A DNA stretch of 64,000 nt from Sphagnum compactum (GCA_965153455.1 OZ234500.1:15871579-15935578), one strand, 5' to 3'. Counted from the stretch's first letter, positions 43,561-58,274 are shown. Numbers and translations are program-made. Notes: generated from the letters alone by a model not told the origin.

Positions 43561-46500
43561 GTTGAAGCTCAAAACATCCATTTAAAATCCTTCATTTTCT
43601 ATAAGAATTACGGTAGAATCTCAAGTATTTTAGAGTGTACAAAATTCAAAAATATTATGCAAAGGCCTAAAAAAATTTAAGAAAACCATACACCAGATGC
43701 TTTGAATGGGCTACCAAAGCTTATGTTTAGAAACTTACAAACTACATGCATTCACCAATTTGAGGTTCAAAACAAGCATAAAAATCTTGGTTGCAGTTGT
43801 CATCATAGCCTTGGTTTTGTCTGAAACCTTTCTAGTTTCATCATCTTTAAATTGCCCTACAGTGATTCATGGCCATTGATATGGAGGTGATATTCTCAAT
43901 TGCAACCAAGCCACATTGCTAATCATGAAAAAAGACATGTTCTATCAATCCATGGATACAACATAACCAACTATTCTTAAACACTTATGTATGCCAGATA
44001 GGGAAACCCAACAACTCTACATGAAGGAAAATCAATGTGTTTTTATCACAAATTTCTTTAACCTCTTTTGGGTACTAGGAAAAATTCAATATTATATTGC
44101 TAAAATTATATCCAATCATGAACAACTATAATAGGAAGGGTAAAATGTAGCTACTAGTACTTGTCCACAGCTCTTACAACCAACTTACAGCCACCACTTC
44201 CACCATCATTTGTTGCTCCACCAAGTCACAATACCACATCCACAATGATTTAATGTGATATGATTTTGCATGTTGATGCAATTGGAAAATGCACTGACAC
44301 CTGAATTCATGCCCAATTCCACAAAACATGATGACAAGCCCAAAAATTGTAAAAGTGGGTAGATGCAAGTTAGGGTGGCTTAGAAACGACAAGAGTCCCG
44401 ATCCCAAAAGTCCATATTTTAACACTAGAATGGAAAAAATAGTTAAAAACCAATTTTGAGTGAGCCCTATGTGGTGATTAATCAACCAATAAAGTCCATA
44501 TAAAAGGTTGCCCATCTAAAAATTTATTTGACATACATGTTAGGGGGAAAAAATATCAATCTAATAAAAAATGACCAAGATAAGGACTTAGGAAAATAAG
44601 GTCCAAATTTGGTCATTCAAAAGTCCATAGTTATTTGTTGGTTAAAGTTTTTGTTGTAATTTTTTTCAATCCATATTTGTTTTTACATCAAGTATCATAT
44701 ATTGAGTCCTTATAAAAAATATTGAAATGAAATCATAACAAAAAATGCATTTGAATGTTAATGTAGAACCCAAACCATAGTCCATATGCTCACTATAAAA
44801 GTTCGTTACTATATGATTGGTGTATGTTTATCGAATTTCAACTTTTAATAAATATTTTATTCAAGTTGGCAATTTTAATTCATAAATATTTTTGTCAAAT
44901 TGATGATTTTATAATGTGTTTGTGGCATTTGAATAAAGTACATTTTGTAGAAAGTCCATAAAGGGATAAAAAGTGAGCCACCTTAATGTGCATTCACCCA
45001 AGTCTAAACATCAACATCAATTCGTGACCTACAAGATTTGGGTGTGGTAGATTAACCTTGTAATTGGTGCATTATTATTGCAAAAAACCTTAAACTCTAA
45101 AAAACATATTTAGTAGAATACTTGTTGGTGATGTTTTGGCAGCAATAGGAATAAGATTTGGTTGGGGAGTTTCAATAAGGTAAGTCTTTCCTCCACACCA
45201 ACGTGCATTTGCTACAACACCTTTCTGTCTTTACATTGCTCTGTGAATCATGGCTATTAGCTTCATCCCCCTTGGGATTTTTTGAAGAAGAATTGTCTTT
45301 TTTCTATAAGAAATCATGCAAACATGTGCAATCCTTGAGTTGTTTGACTATTAAGTCACAAGAAAATACCACAAAATTCTTGCATATGTACAGTATAGTT
45401 TTTATCATTGATTTTCACTTTCAAACTTTGAACGTTTCTTTGCTATTAATCCTCTAGGTTTCAAGTTTATTCCTTTTGGCATTTACCTTAGAATAGGCCC
45501 ATGAACTGTGAAAGGTTGGAAAGATCATCATCATTCTAAATCAAATAACAAAGATCAAACATACATTAGATTTCTCTATTGAAGAACTTGGCTATGACAT
45601 TATTGTAGTAATTAGTAGGCTTAATCCTAAAGCCGTTGTAGCCATATGTGATTACAATTCACAAAATTGAACAAGGGAAAACCAAACAATGTTCCATGCT
45701 TCTATGTCCCCATCCTTGAGGGAAGACAACATCCTTCAACATGAGGTTCATGATCATCCCTACTTCCTCAATTCCAAGATTCAAGCAACACTAATAAGAT
45801 CACAATTGTCAAAAATTCTCAGAGAATAGAAGATTTTTTTTTGTTATTGTCCTTCCAGATTGTTCTTCACAACAATTGTGATAAGAAGCACCAAGAACAT
45901 TGCTAACAAGAATGAAGTACCAATAATAATTCTAAGTACCAGGAGATGTGCAAGATCATGAAGAAGTATATGTACACATCTCTAAGGGGGAAATGGATCA
46001 AAAAATAGAATAACACAATTGTTTATTTGAGAAGCTCTGGACATGATGCACTCTATAGGATTCTATAGTACAAGATTTGTAACATGCTCAGAGTTTCAAA
46101 AATTTGGAATGTGAAAATGACCTTGTTAGACAATATTCTTGTGGAGAACTTTCATATCTACAAGCACAAACTAAGAAGACATTTTGCAATAGGCTACAAC
46201 ATGCAATACACATCATTGTAGACCTTGATGTTATGTTACATAAGAAGACCTTGAGAAACTCTTTGGATCACAAGCAAGAATTTTCATGTAGAAAAAGGTC
46301 TTCAAGAACTTCAAAGGGATAATGAATGGGACTTTGACAATGAAGAAAACACAAATAATATTCACTAGTACTTAGTGCCTTCAACATGAGTCATTATCTT
46401 TTAAAAGAAGCAAATCATTTTTCTTTTGTGTGTTTGTAAGTTTTCTATTGCATTGGGGTTGAAAAATTGCTTTGTTTTGCTTCAAAATTAGACAAGTCAA

Positions 46501-49500
46501 AAGAAACTCACAAATTTTGTATGTCAAGTGTTGTATTTTGTTTGCAAAATCTTTTGTTCATGTGCCATGTCATTTTGTAATGCAAGAAAAGAGAGGTCTT
46601 CAATGTGCCAATGATCAATGATCAATACGATGCATGTTGTTCATATAATAATAGTTATGTTTGATGGTGGAACTCATGTGAAGTTATGTTGTGCAAAGTT
46701 ATTTTCATTTTTTCCCAAATGATATAGGGCCTAACATATTGAAAAAAAGTTATATTTATAATATATTTATTTGAAATAAGGCATGTAAAAAGAAATCAAA
46801 TGGTTCAACACATGTGATGCTTCTAGTGAAGTTATTGGAGCTCACAACAAAATTGGAAATATTTGGTGCACATTTAATAGAGGAAAAGAACATTCAAATG
46901 AAAAAAGACATTCACATCCTTATTTTGAATGTTTTAAACGTATAAAAATACTCTTGAAACATCATTAATCTTCATTAATTTTTTGTGGTTTCAACTTTGC
47001 AAGTATAAAAAATTATCCCCCAAAAAAAAAACAATTATGGTGTTCACATAGTGATTTTTCAAAGTTACACAAAGCTATAGTTTTAAACATTATTCATTCC
47101 ATGATTAGCTCCTTCTTTTTTTCATCTCTTTATTATTTCATAGCATATAGAAAAATTCCTTTATTTCACATGTTCCATAAAATATATAAAAAATAACTTG
47201 CATTAACAAAAATCTATTTATCCCTATCAATTTGTTTTGGGAAAGTGCAATAAACACAAGCATTCATTGTCCTTTGCATGTTTTGTCGATATGAAAGAGT
47301 TTTACTACTAATGTAATCCAATTGAGTTTGCAACTATTTCTTCTTTTGTTACAACAAGGATCTAAACCTTTCAACTGTTCATTAAAATCACTTACAATAA
47401 GTAGTGGACTTGAGTGGATGTATTATGAAAGGCCAATTTCTTCAAATGTCATCATCATGCATTTAGGAGAAGATACTTTGCATGCAAACAAAATGATCAA
47501 TGCAAGAAGTTTTTTTAAAAAAATGTGTTGATGTTGAATTTGTTGTTTTGCTCTTTAAGAAAAGAAGAACTTGTGATTGTATAATTTTCCAAATGAAGCA
47601 TAAGAAGTAAACATTCCTACTAAAGAGGTTCCACTAGAACTTCCTCAACTTACATTAGGAATTAATTTTGCTAGAATGGGATGCATCACCAAATTTTATA
47701 AAGTCTATATCTAAACTTTTGGTGTGTTATTATATATGCTTATCTACACTCATTGTTAGGAGTTAATGAAATCAATGGGTGGTTGGTCATTACACCTCAT
47801 CATTGCTATCCATGATGAAGATAAAGGTATGTCACTTTGTGAATCACCATCATAAGTTTATGACCACACTCATTTTGTCATGTTATTTTCAAGTGTTATT
47901 GTGGAGATTTTCTCTACAATCTCATAATACGTCATGTTGAAAATTATTACTTTGCATGGCAAATTGTATCCTCATGACGCTTACATTTTTTGTGTGTTGA
48001 TTATATGGGGGGGAACAACTTTTTAATATGATCAATGAGCTTCCAATTGCATTTGATGTAATGACAAGGTAGAAGTCTCGAGCAAAGAAAAAACCAATTC
48101 CAGTAACACAAGGGGAAACAAAAGCAAGGCTACAACAAAAGTGATAAAACATCTTTAGTGCAACGCATGAGCTTATTGCTATGTCAATACTAGATTATAT
48201 TTTATACATATTTTGCATTCAAGAACAAGAATAGTTTAATACACATCATACAATTATGCATGCTCTTTTCAAGTTCCTACGTCTAGTATTATTACATGCA
48301 ACGTCATGCACCATATTCACAAGGCAAGGTGTCAAAGCCTCGTACCCCACCTATAAAGGATGGAAATGAAACTATTGATGAAGATGAGGAAGAACTTGGT
48401 GGTCCATTTACTATGGCAATTGTGGAAGAAATTACATTACATATGAATTTTGAACAACATGTGATATTTGCAAAAAGTGGGTACCATCATACATGTGTGA
48501 ATATCACACCAACAAGAGTTGAACACTTCAAGCAATACAAATGTTTGCCATGTAGCCACAAGAGAGCCCATATGTAATGGATGTAATTGGTGCCTACTTC
48601 TTACTTAAGGTTTTGGAAGGAAAATGATAGTTCATTCATTCAATAGTAATCTTAAAATAGACCTAACCATTGTCTCCAACAACTTCTAAACACCGTTTGT
48701 ACCACCATCAATGAATCTTTGTGCGAAGATTTCAATATTGCTAAAAAAATTCATTATTTTTTGTTTTTGCAAAGGTTGTATTCAATGTCTAGTTCATGTG
48801 CCCAAAAGAAACGTTAAATGTTAAAACTTTACATCAATTGATTCAAACAAAATATTGTTTGACAAGTATTATGTGAAGGCACCCTTTTTTTCTCACTTTA
48901 CTATTATTTGATTTCTTTAATATGCACATATTTCAACCAACCTAAATTTAATTATAATTTTTTTGTTTGCACCAGTTTTTAATATCTTGTATTTATTTAT
49001 TTTTGAAAAGTTGGTACTTGAAGTTTTTTAATATCTTAAATCTATTTATTTTTAAAAAGTCAGTGTTTGAAGTCCTGAAGAGAGATAAGGATAGGATAAA
49101 ACCGAACATGATAAAATCATGTGATAAGATTATTATTTTTTCAACATACCATATACATTTAACACATTTTTTAACTAAGTAAATTTGGAGGTGGTATTGC
49201 AAAACACCTCTTTAAAATGTAACTTTTAAAAAATATATTCAACTATCGATGGTGTGAAAGGATTCTTCATTTCAGATTCTTCCATGTTCAATTATCAGTT
49301 CATTTACTAATATTAGTTCATTAATTAACAATTAATATCTAACATCTTTCATACATATAACTACCCACAATTCCTCCCCTTGTAAAAATTGACATGCACT
49401 ATTATAAAAAACGATCCAAATGCACTCAAACAAATGCTACAAATCACCCTTCAACCAATCTCCCAATCTCCCCCACCTGAAGGACATTACATGTAATCTC

Positions 49501-49600
49501 CATGCCTCCAAGGAAATTATAAAAATTATCCAAGAACAAGAAATTGAAGAAATTGTGGTTGGGGAGATCCACCAAACTACACTACAATTTTCAGCAAAAG
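43561..49600. other. AT-rich intergenic DNA, no gene recognised
   Basis: Several moderate open frames occur (44174-44515 minus, 45203-45457 plus, 46104-46322 plus, 48296-48577 plus). The stretches near 45580-46320 and 48290-48580 look more protein-like than their surroundings but contain stops and match no family I recognise. They may be old transposon or gene remnants. No RNA gene was seen. Confidence 0.45.
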
Positions 49601-49609
49601 TTGTCATAT

Positions 49610-50040
49610 GTAAGGTCAATGCCCCATGGTATGGGCATTCTGAAAATAAGGAGACTATGACTAGGTGATCTTGCCTCCACATCATGGAAATGTCCCCCAC
49701 TCATGGGCTTTACCCACCGCAAAGCACAAGGTGAAAGCTATCATAAACCTAAACACTTCTGGATCATAAGGCATAGGAGGGGAGGGTTCTCACACCTACT
49801 AATAACACTAGGAAAGATCTTACACCCATAAGTAGGCCTGACTCGGTTCCTGCCACTCATAATGAGTGGGCATAACGCCCCTCTTTTTATGGAGGGAAGT
49901 TTGTGGTGCCCTCCAAATACACTAGGAAATTTCTCTTTTTGCAAACAGTTGAGTTCTATTTCACACAAACTGTTGAATTCTATCTCCCATGGAACAAACA
50001 CCGATTTTACTATTAAGGGCACTACTCCAGGGTCTCACGA
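49610..50040. repeat. Dispersed repeat related to 1590 and 16409
   Basis: GTAAGGTCAATGCCCC...GGGCATTCTGAAAATAAGG (49612-49655) is followed by the inverted GGGCTTTACCC at about 49707-49717. Downstream, GGTGCCCTCCAAATACACTA at about 49907 matches the block at about 16760. The two regions therefore share an extended repeat several hundred bases long, diverged and rearranged. Confidence 0.55.
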
Positions 50041-50742
50041 CATGTAACCTTGCACCACCATAACCATGGAATCTCCAATCTAAAATTTCTGGTTAGCTTA
50101 CACTTCCATGACTCCAATCACCAATAAGCTACAGTCATTACCAAAATAATAATAACCCCAGGATACATTCCAAAAGTACCTGGATGGGCATAACCAACCC
50201 AGCAAACTGAACAACACTGCTTTAAAGCTGGATCATCAAATCTCAGTCTCCAGCCAGGACCCCCCCCAATCCGACAAAAACAGTGGTGCACCTGCAGTCA
50301 ACATTGTTCACAGCTCCCCAGGCCATGTCACAGAATAGCAAGCTCCACTATGATGGTAACATGAGAGTCAAGGACCTTGAGGTAGACACAAGAAAGAACC
50401 TGGACTTGTATCTCTAGACAGCAAAAGGTTGGCATTCCATTCATGACCCGACTCCCACATTCGGGCATTGACACTTCAACAGTCAAAAGACCTAGAAAAG
50501 TTTATATGCATAAACACCTGACAGAATCCGTGCTGATTGATAACTGACTCCTCATCTATGTACGGAAATCACGCATGCAACTACATGACCCTAAGGTTAG
50601 TTTGAATCTAAGTGACTGCTGTATATAAAGAATGAGCACCCTTGATAAACTAGTGAGTTACAGCTCCTTGTGGAAAGGCAACAGCAGCTTGACCAAATCA
50701 AGTGCACCAAGTCTTGTTTGAGGAATGGGGTTTTGGGGAACC

Positions 50743-53700
50743 TTAGTCACACTTGACATTTCTGTAAATCCTTCGTACAAAAACAGAAGACCCTAAATAC
50801 CCCACAGCACCTGTACAGACAACAAAATAACAAGTCAGCTTGTGCTGAAAACAAGAAGTCTCTAAAACTACTCATGTTGTGGAATATATTGTCTAAGGAA
50901 CACTAAAAAACACCAAGTAAATGTGCAAAACAAAGAATTGGTTCAACCAAAGCATTGTAAAATTTACCACAAAGGATGCCAAGTCCAAGACAAAGCATAA
51001 GAGTGTAGCCAAAGTAGAAACAGGTTTGGAAGAAGCCAGTCATCTTTGTCTTCATGAAATAGTAGTAGATAGAGTAGAGGAACACATAAGCAGCTGTTGA
51101 TGCTCCTGAGATGAATGATGTCCATTGCCAGTGGTAGTTCTCAGCATTCAACAGAAAGTACGTCCCCACAATAGTCACACATACGGTTACTATTATAAGT
51201 ATCAGGAATACAAGGAGCATGAACCCATACACGTAATACACCTGCAAGAGAAAAAGGGTTGGATTAAATGGCATCTAGGAGGTCCAATTAAATCATGTGC
51301 CCCAGCAAAAAACAGCTGACCTAAGACATGGTTGGCATCTGACAACTCATGAAAGTTGAACCCTTGAAAACAAGCTCACATCAAACAAAATACAGATATT
51401 CTTGGAATCAGGATGACAAAAGCTTTTGCACAGAGAGATTGACTTTGAGGGACCACAAATGTCAACTTCTTCTCTATGAACACATGAAGGAGAAGACACT
51501 TCACAAGAAAAAGATGACTTTAAATGACACATTGAGACATGCTTCAGTTATTAGGAGTTTACTAAAACCAAGTAAATTGGCATTATCAGATGCAGGATTG
51601 GAGCACCTTGTAATTCCAAAAAGAGGTGAACACAAAATACATTTCGATGAAGATACTGCCAAATGGAAGAAGCCCACCCAATAGTGCTACTGCCCAAGTT
51701 GTCAGGTACCACTTTTTTTCAGGAATGGGACGGGGGATGGTTTTCACACGACAAGGGTTGTCTGGAACTCCACTCCAATTCCTGCCCACAACTGTTCCTA
51801 GCAGTGCTAACGGGAATGAAATAAACGTCCAAATCACCAATACCACCACCTGATACCATCCCAAAAAATCCAGTGATGTGTACACTGATGTGAAGTTTCA
51901 GGATAGCAAGCTATACCAGAAACTTAATTGGCAAAACTAGAGGAAAAAACAAGGAACAAAGTCTAATTAAATGACCGCCGATTTAATTAGATACTACAAG
52001 ACCATACATATTAATCCAGCTATATCATGCCAAAATCTTGAAAACCATTCGATGCCAATTTCATTCTTTCCAAACTCATGTGCATATCTACTATCGACTA
52101 TTATCAAAGTCTGCATTCAAAAAGTTTCACTGAGACATGCTAAGACATTCCAACAAGTTGTCACAGGTAAACCTTGTGAGGTTGGTCATGATAACAATGT
52201 AGAACAGAAGATAAGGCCTACAGTGGTTCACTGTGATAGCTCAACCAGTAACATGTATGCAATTATTGTATTGAAACTGTGAGTAGAGGTGGTGCCCTCC
52301 ACCAAATAGATAGGCACAAAGAGTCTTCCATAGAGGGGCACAAGACAGAGACTTACCATGGTGCCAAAAGGAATAGCTGCTAAAGAATGGTAAAAGATGG
52401 CCACTGTGTTCAGAGCAAAACCAATTCCAAAGCACGTGAATGGAAACAGGGAAGCAGTGAGAAGCATCGACTTTATCCAATGCTTTCCTGCACACACCGC
52501 ACATAGTCCCAATGATGAGCATATTTTTTCTGTCTTGAATATTTACCTTATTCTGTCTTGTGCAATTCCTCACCTTCCATATAATCTTCCTAAGTATGTT
52601 GGTAACCCTACTCAAGATGCTTTTGTTTTGACTTATTCACCTACTGCCACCATTACATCTTTCAGCTTTGCATCTGCATCACTTTCATGTTCACTTTCAA
52701 TTTCCTGATAATCTGATCATGATCACACAACACAGCAGTCTCTCTGACAGAGGGAAGACATGATGTCACTAGTGAACAACCATACAGCATATAATCCAAT
52801 ATGTGCTTGAAATCCACATCTTTGCACAAATAAACTCCTACATTTTAGCATCAAATTTGACTGTTGAAGTCACAATAGAAATGTTATACTCAGAATTGAA
52901 ACATATGATTATTGAGAGCTGATAAGCATCTTGCACCATTCCAAATTGTCATAACACCACTACATGATCAAGCATTGTGCACTGAGGTCAAAGTAGAAGT
53001 TGGTTACCATCATTGCGGGAATAAAATCCTCCTCCCACATATCCAGATATAAATGATGTCAGGGCATAACACACAATAAATGTAGTTACAATAGCTCCAC
53101 GTCTGTGACCACAAATCCCCACTACATCAGTTTCTTCAGCTAGATGGTACACTGTCACAGGGTCCAATGTACCAAGCCCTAGATCAATCTGTTTCCAGCC
53201 AACTCATTACAATCTTCTTGTGAAAAATTTCCAGCTTTACTTGTACCAGCTTCAGAGCATGGATACCCCCAATGTGATCTGAGGGCAGGTATAGGTGATG
53301 AATGTACCCAATATAAAGCATCCCAACAATTGCCAGAAGGATGACAAGTAGAACTAGCATTGCAAGCTGGGCTCCGGACCCCACGAGAGCCGAAAGGAGC
53401 ACTAAGTTGCGGGGCACCCTGAACACATCTCCATGAACCAGCTTCCATCCTGACTCTTCACTCACATCCCTCTCCTGTAGACTTCACATAAACATGAATG
53501 GCATTTCTACATGTTTTTGAACCATGACACTGTCTCCTAATTTGATAAGCGGCTCTAGACTGTAGATCTGAAATCCTGAACTCATTCCCTCTAACATGCA
53601 GGCATCCACCTTAACCAAATCACACTCAACCCTTTTTAGCTCCTAGATGCCATCCAACCTTTTTAGACTATACATCCCACCTAAACCTCAAACCAAAAAA

Positions 53701-56700
53701 ATCTAGTAAAAGAGGTTTGAAGAAAACTCATCAATGGCAAATAGATTTCAGGGGAGCAGGCCTTATTGGCTTTTCTAATGACCTTTGTTTACATGTTCAG
53801 TTCATAGAGAAATTCATAAACAGAAACTCTCACGTTTCATAAGACCATATCCATGATATATCACAAGTTCTTTAAGTGAAGTCTGAACTCCAAACCTCAG
53901 AGCCGATAGTTGAGAATCGTTTGGCTTACCAAAGTTTCCAAGTCATCTTCCTCACGAGCATATTTTGCATAGTCATTGCGAAGTGTCCTCATGAGTATCA
54001 TTGACACAAGCCCAGTGAGGAATATAACCATCATAAATGAGTTGAATATTGAGAACCAGTGGATCTGTGTAACCAGCATATGGGTCAACATCAGAAACCA
54101 TTGATCTTTGCACAAAAAGATATCTATGAGACTGCCAAGAAAACTCCAGAACAACTCCTTGAAGCTAACATGACAAGAATGATTATACACTTACATTATT
54201 AGATTATGAGTGTCACCAACAAAGTGTCAGACCGTCACATTCATCATGAATAGCAATGACAAGCTGCCATGGCTCCCCACTAATATCATCAGCCCCTAAC
54301 AGTGCATGTTGACAAGCATATAATACTCTGCCCAGAATTTCAGGCAAACCAGTATACAAAAATCTGCATCCTGAGTTTCTATTGCATTTCTGGAAGCAAT
54401 GGGAAGACTTGGTCACAATCTTAGCACAACAAGAGTGCAACAGAAAAATCCTGCTTTGCAAAAACAAAAATGATGAATGAAAACAAACACTCAAACCACC
54501 ACATATGAGCAAGTATATGTCAACAGATGTGCATATGTCAGGCTCAAGACTGATGGTATATTAGCTAGGACTTGGGGTTAAAGGTATGGAACAGATAGGA
54601 TTGACCTGATGCTCAAAGAATGGATAGTCCAAGTAGGCATCAAAGCGCCGGGCAAATGTGGTATTGGTCTCAACCCACTCAACAGCATATGTAAACTCCA
54701 AAACTTTTCCAGCTTTGATGGGTTGAAGATTGTCTTGTGTCAGGTTGACTTGAATGATCTGTTTAAAAAACGCAGAGAATAATGTCCAAAACTTCACTAG
54801 TTTCTTCAACACTGCAGGCCTTAATGATCTATAGTGACCTATGATGCCTCAAGCCTCAAACTTCCAATCACACGGGTGTGTTGTACACCTCTAAGCAATC
54901 AGATGCACCAGATGGATATCTCCATCTAGTAAAAACCAGGATATTAAACACATAGCTCCTAAAAGGCATGTTTACTTGCAAACACAGGTATACACATACC
55001 TGGTTCTTGTTGTACTTGATCAAAAATTGCTTGTGTGTGTTCATTACATATTTTGAGTTTTCATCATTCTTTTCTGGATGATACTCTCCAACAAACCCTG
55101 CAAACATACACATTTTTAAAACTCTTAATCCATGAGAGTTTCCTGTTCTTGATCACTTGCCAACCTCTTGTCAACAAAGATGTCCACAGGAAGAGATGAA
55201 ATCCATAAATGTCCATAAAAATAGAAACTTCCAAGGATGACAAAAAAAATTGAAGCAGAGAAATGTAACCAAATCAAAGACGAAGTACATCAGAAAATCC
55301 AGGCTCTTTGTTGAAGAAACACATACCCCACAGTGGCAGATCATCTGAAACTCCTCCGCCATGTAGACACATGTCCCCATACAGAAATCCAAACCAGCTA
55401 TTATCAGACAAGTGTATTTGAGGAATTTGAAATCAGAATCTACAACTTGTGCTTACACACTATTATCATTATTACACATACATGTGTCCCAGGAAGCAGT
55501 GACATTTATACTGTTTGAACAGCAGGAGGGGAATTTTACTGTCTATTAGAAAATAGATTACTTGGATTAATGCAATCTCTTGTAGGAAAATGTTTTGTGG
55601 AGAACAGAGGAAGACCTGAAACACCAACTACTTCTAAAATGCTAGATCAGAAACTTTGGGGGGGAAACGAAGTATACAGCAGAAAAAACCACCAAGGACA
55701 ATCATGTGCTAGCTAGAGCTAACAAAATGCAATTAATTCCGTTTGAATCAGTCTCTAAATGTAGAACCATACCTACAAAGAACTCAAACCAGTAGGTATT
55801 TGCAACAGCCTCCTTGAAAACATCCACTTGATCATCTGTGAGTTCAAGACTGCAGATTGTCTTTTTCTCCATTGGAGCTGTCAGAAAAGCCAACTCAGGG
55901 AACAAGAAGAATGTGAGGAGGACCACTGAGCACTCATAAGTGATGGGCACACAAACCAATTTCCATTTCACCATTGAATTTGAAAACTAAGGTTGGCTTC
56001 AGCACAAGAATCTCATTTTACAAAACTGATATCCATCTTCTTTCGAGTTCTAAAACCCCAACTTCTTATTCTCTGAAGTACCTATTATAAGGTGTGTGAA
56101 GTCGGTCCCACAACATAAGTGTGGATCAAAGGGGTGCATGACCTCTCTCATAGCTTTCATCACTTCCATGAGTTTGCCAAGAGTTTGAAAGTCACTTACT
56201 TGTGAACTTGATTCTGATCTCACTATCAATGAGCTCATTCCCTTCCAACACTTCACCGAGTCCTCCCCATTTATGTGTTGCGACACCTTTTCCAGGTTTG
56301 CAAAACGGCAAACTGTAGTAGTTATATGTTTCTTGAGGGTTGTTGTACGGTCCAACTTTATTTACCCACAGCATTACTGTATCCCCAACTGCATACTGCT
56401 CAAAACCATTCCCAAAAAGAAATTCAAATTATGAAAAGAAGACTGTAACAATGCATTGCCTGCTCAATTCCAAGGAAAATCCAGACCCTAACAGACTGAC
56501 ATTCTCCTGCAGTCAAACTCTTTCTAAAAATCCACATGCAATCCTGAAGAGAAAAAAGAACTGCTGTTAGCTCTAAATCTGCTCCTAGGCTGACCTTACA
56601 AAAACCTGTCAAAATCTTAAGAGAACAAACAAACCCTAACACACCATTGCTAGAGATTTCACAGCACTTGCTGCTGCTATATGCAGCGTATCTTGGAACT

Positions 56701-57018
56701 TCCTTTCACAAAGATCGATTCCAGATCTCACATACTCCAACTACCTACACACATAATAGAGTACCGCTTCCCTACGAATAAATACATGTAAACCCCATTT
56801 TAGGGTTTCATGAAGGAGGCATACGCTTGAGGAAGGTTCCACAAAAAGAGAAAATGCAAGAAGAAAAGCATTTTAGTTCAGTAGCATTGAGAGGAGGTTT
56901 AGTTCTGCGTGTTTTTTCTTTTTACCTTGTGATCATATTCGGTTGCAGTGCAGACATGGAGGCATACTAAGATTGTCACCAACAAGAGAAAGACGACCCT
57001 AGCCCTTGGTTCCTCCAT
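50743..57018 (-). CDS. TMN1: Transmembrane 9 superfamily (nonaspanin/EMP70) protein, TMN1 type
   Basis: Multi-spanning Golgi/endosomal membrane protein of the TM9SF family, thought to act in protein sorting and membrane-protein trafficking. Exons are 57018-56926, 56395-56200, 55877-55773, 55344-55327, 55097-55000, 54758-54606, 54064-53930, 53474-53308, 53102-53008, 52487-52357, 51849-51607, 51241-50968 and 50810-50743. All are GT-AG, and the phases close to 591 codons plus TAA. The N-terminus ([16 protein letters not shown]) is a signal peptide. Family marks include [52 protein letters not shown], a first membrane span after [10 protein letters not shown], then eight more spans ending with [12 protein letters not shown]. 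The C-terminus [11 protein letters not shown] carries the K-x-D type COPI/Golgi-retention ending of the family. Exon 4 is an 18-bp micro-exon encoding DLPLW. The length equals the usual plant size of about 590 residues. No damage was seen and it is probably functional. The residue pattern favours the TMN1 subclass over other plant TMNs. Confidence 0.96.
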
Positions 57019-57260
57019 TCTTCCAAGATCCGAAGTCCAGCTTTTACCTCCTTCTTGCAAAGGTTGTTAACAGAAACCAGTTCTCCTTTCTCTCTCGCGC
57101 TCGCTCTCGCTCTTCCTCTCCTCTCTCTCTCTCTCTTCTTCTTCTTCTTCTTCTTCTTCTTCTTGGGGCATGGGGGAGAGCACTCCGGAAGGACCAGGAG
57201 GCTCGAGCATCACACGCGACAACAACGCTTGATGACAGTGGGTACAAAGAAGCCCAGTAA
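57019..57260 (-). promoter_or_regulatory. 5' leader of the TMN gene with GA/GAA repeats
   Basis: On the minus strand the sequence upstream of the ATG is GA- and GAA-rich (57085-57165). Such repeats are common in plant 5' leaders and core promoters. The transcription start is not certain. Confidence 0.5.
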
Positions 57261-57336
57261 AACCCCCATCATAATTCCCTACATGCAGACCCTTGGCAGA
57301 TTTATTTATATATTTATTTATATATTTCAAATTAAA

Positions 57337-57790
57337 TTAGAGGTCACTTGGTAGGTACCTACCACATTGTGTTTGGACCCTTTGTTTTTATTTTTTTTGG
57401 GTCTAGAGATCACTTGGTCGGTACCTACCACAATGTGTTTTGGAGGGTAGGTACACTAGGTACCACAATGTATGTATGAGGACTTTTTTCTTTTCTTTAG
57501 AGGTCACTTGGTCGATACCTACCACAATGTGTTTCGGAGGGTAGGAACACTAGGTATCTACCACAATGTGTTTTGGAGGGTAGGAACACTAGGTATCTAC
57601 CACAATGTGTTTGGACTTTTTTTTTTTTTTTGTCTAGAGATCACTTGGTTTGTACCTACCAAATGTGTTTGGAGGGTCATTGTGGTTGGAGGGTTTTGGG
57701 AAACTTTTTTTTAACCTAGACATGCACTTTGTAGGTACCATAATATGTTTGGGGGCCACATAGTAGGTACCTAGTACAATGTGTTTAGAC
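57337..57790. repeat. Tandem repeat array, GGTACCTACCACAATGTG units
   Basis: At least seven units contain TACCTACCACAATGTGTTT (or a close variant), each followed by GGAGGGTAGG or a T-rich block with TCTAGAGATCACTTGGT. Unit length alternates between about 45-50 and 90-100 bp. It lies in the promoter-side flank of the TMN gene. Confidence 0.8.
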
Positions 57791-58270
57791 TTTAAAAGTG
57801 ATGTTGTTCCTTTTCTATCCAAAATTGCCCATAGGGTTTATGCGATGCAATAGTGAACACAACCTCCCAACACTCTAAAACCTTCTTAGCACCAAAGCAA
57901 AAATGTTTTTGTTTCCAATGCATAGGCTCACCTTGTCAAGTAGCATTAAGCCCCCGATCATAAACAATTGAGGATCAAGTGAATGAACTCTTCACTCCCA
58001 AATTCTTTAGACTTAGCCGGCCCTTCTAAAAGTTGTTTTTGCTAATTGCATTGTCCACTTTTGCTCCCCAAGCCATTAATTGCAATTGCCTTGTTCCAAA
58101 CTATCCATATGAATTTTTATTTTATTTTTATTTTTTTAATGCATTGTTTGTTCCAAGTATTCATGCATCGTAGCTTAAAGCTTGAGGAGCATAGCAACTT
58201 ATCTTCTTTCACAAGATTCATTTTAATTTATGTGTTATCAAGTCATTTTGTGGTATTGTGTGGCAACACA
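57791..58270. other. Stretch between tandem array and Helentron
   Basis: No gene was recognised. The 3' end of the Helentron should fall here or slightly left, but no terminal hairpin or CTRR-type end could be fixed. Confidence 0.4.
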
Positions 58271-58274
58271 AATT

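Noticed and set aside
57044-57247. Minus-strand frame rich in Arg and Glu upstream of the TMN gene
   Set aside because: It is the translation of the GA/GAA leader repeat, not a protein.
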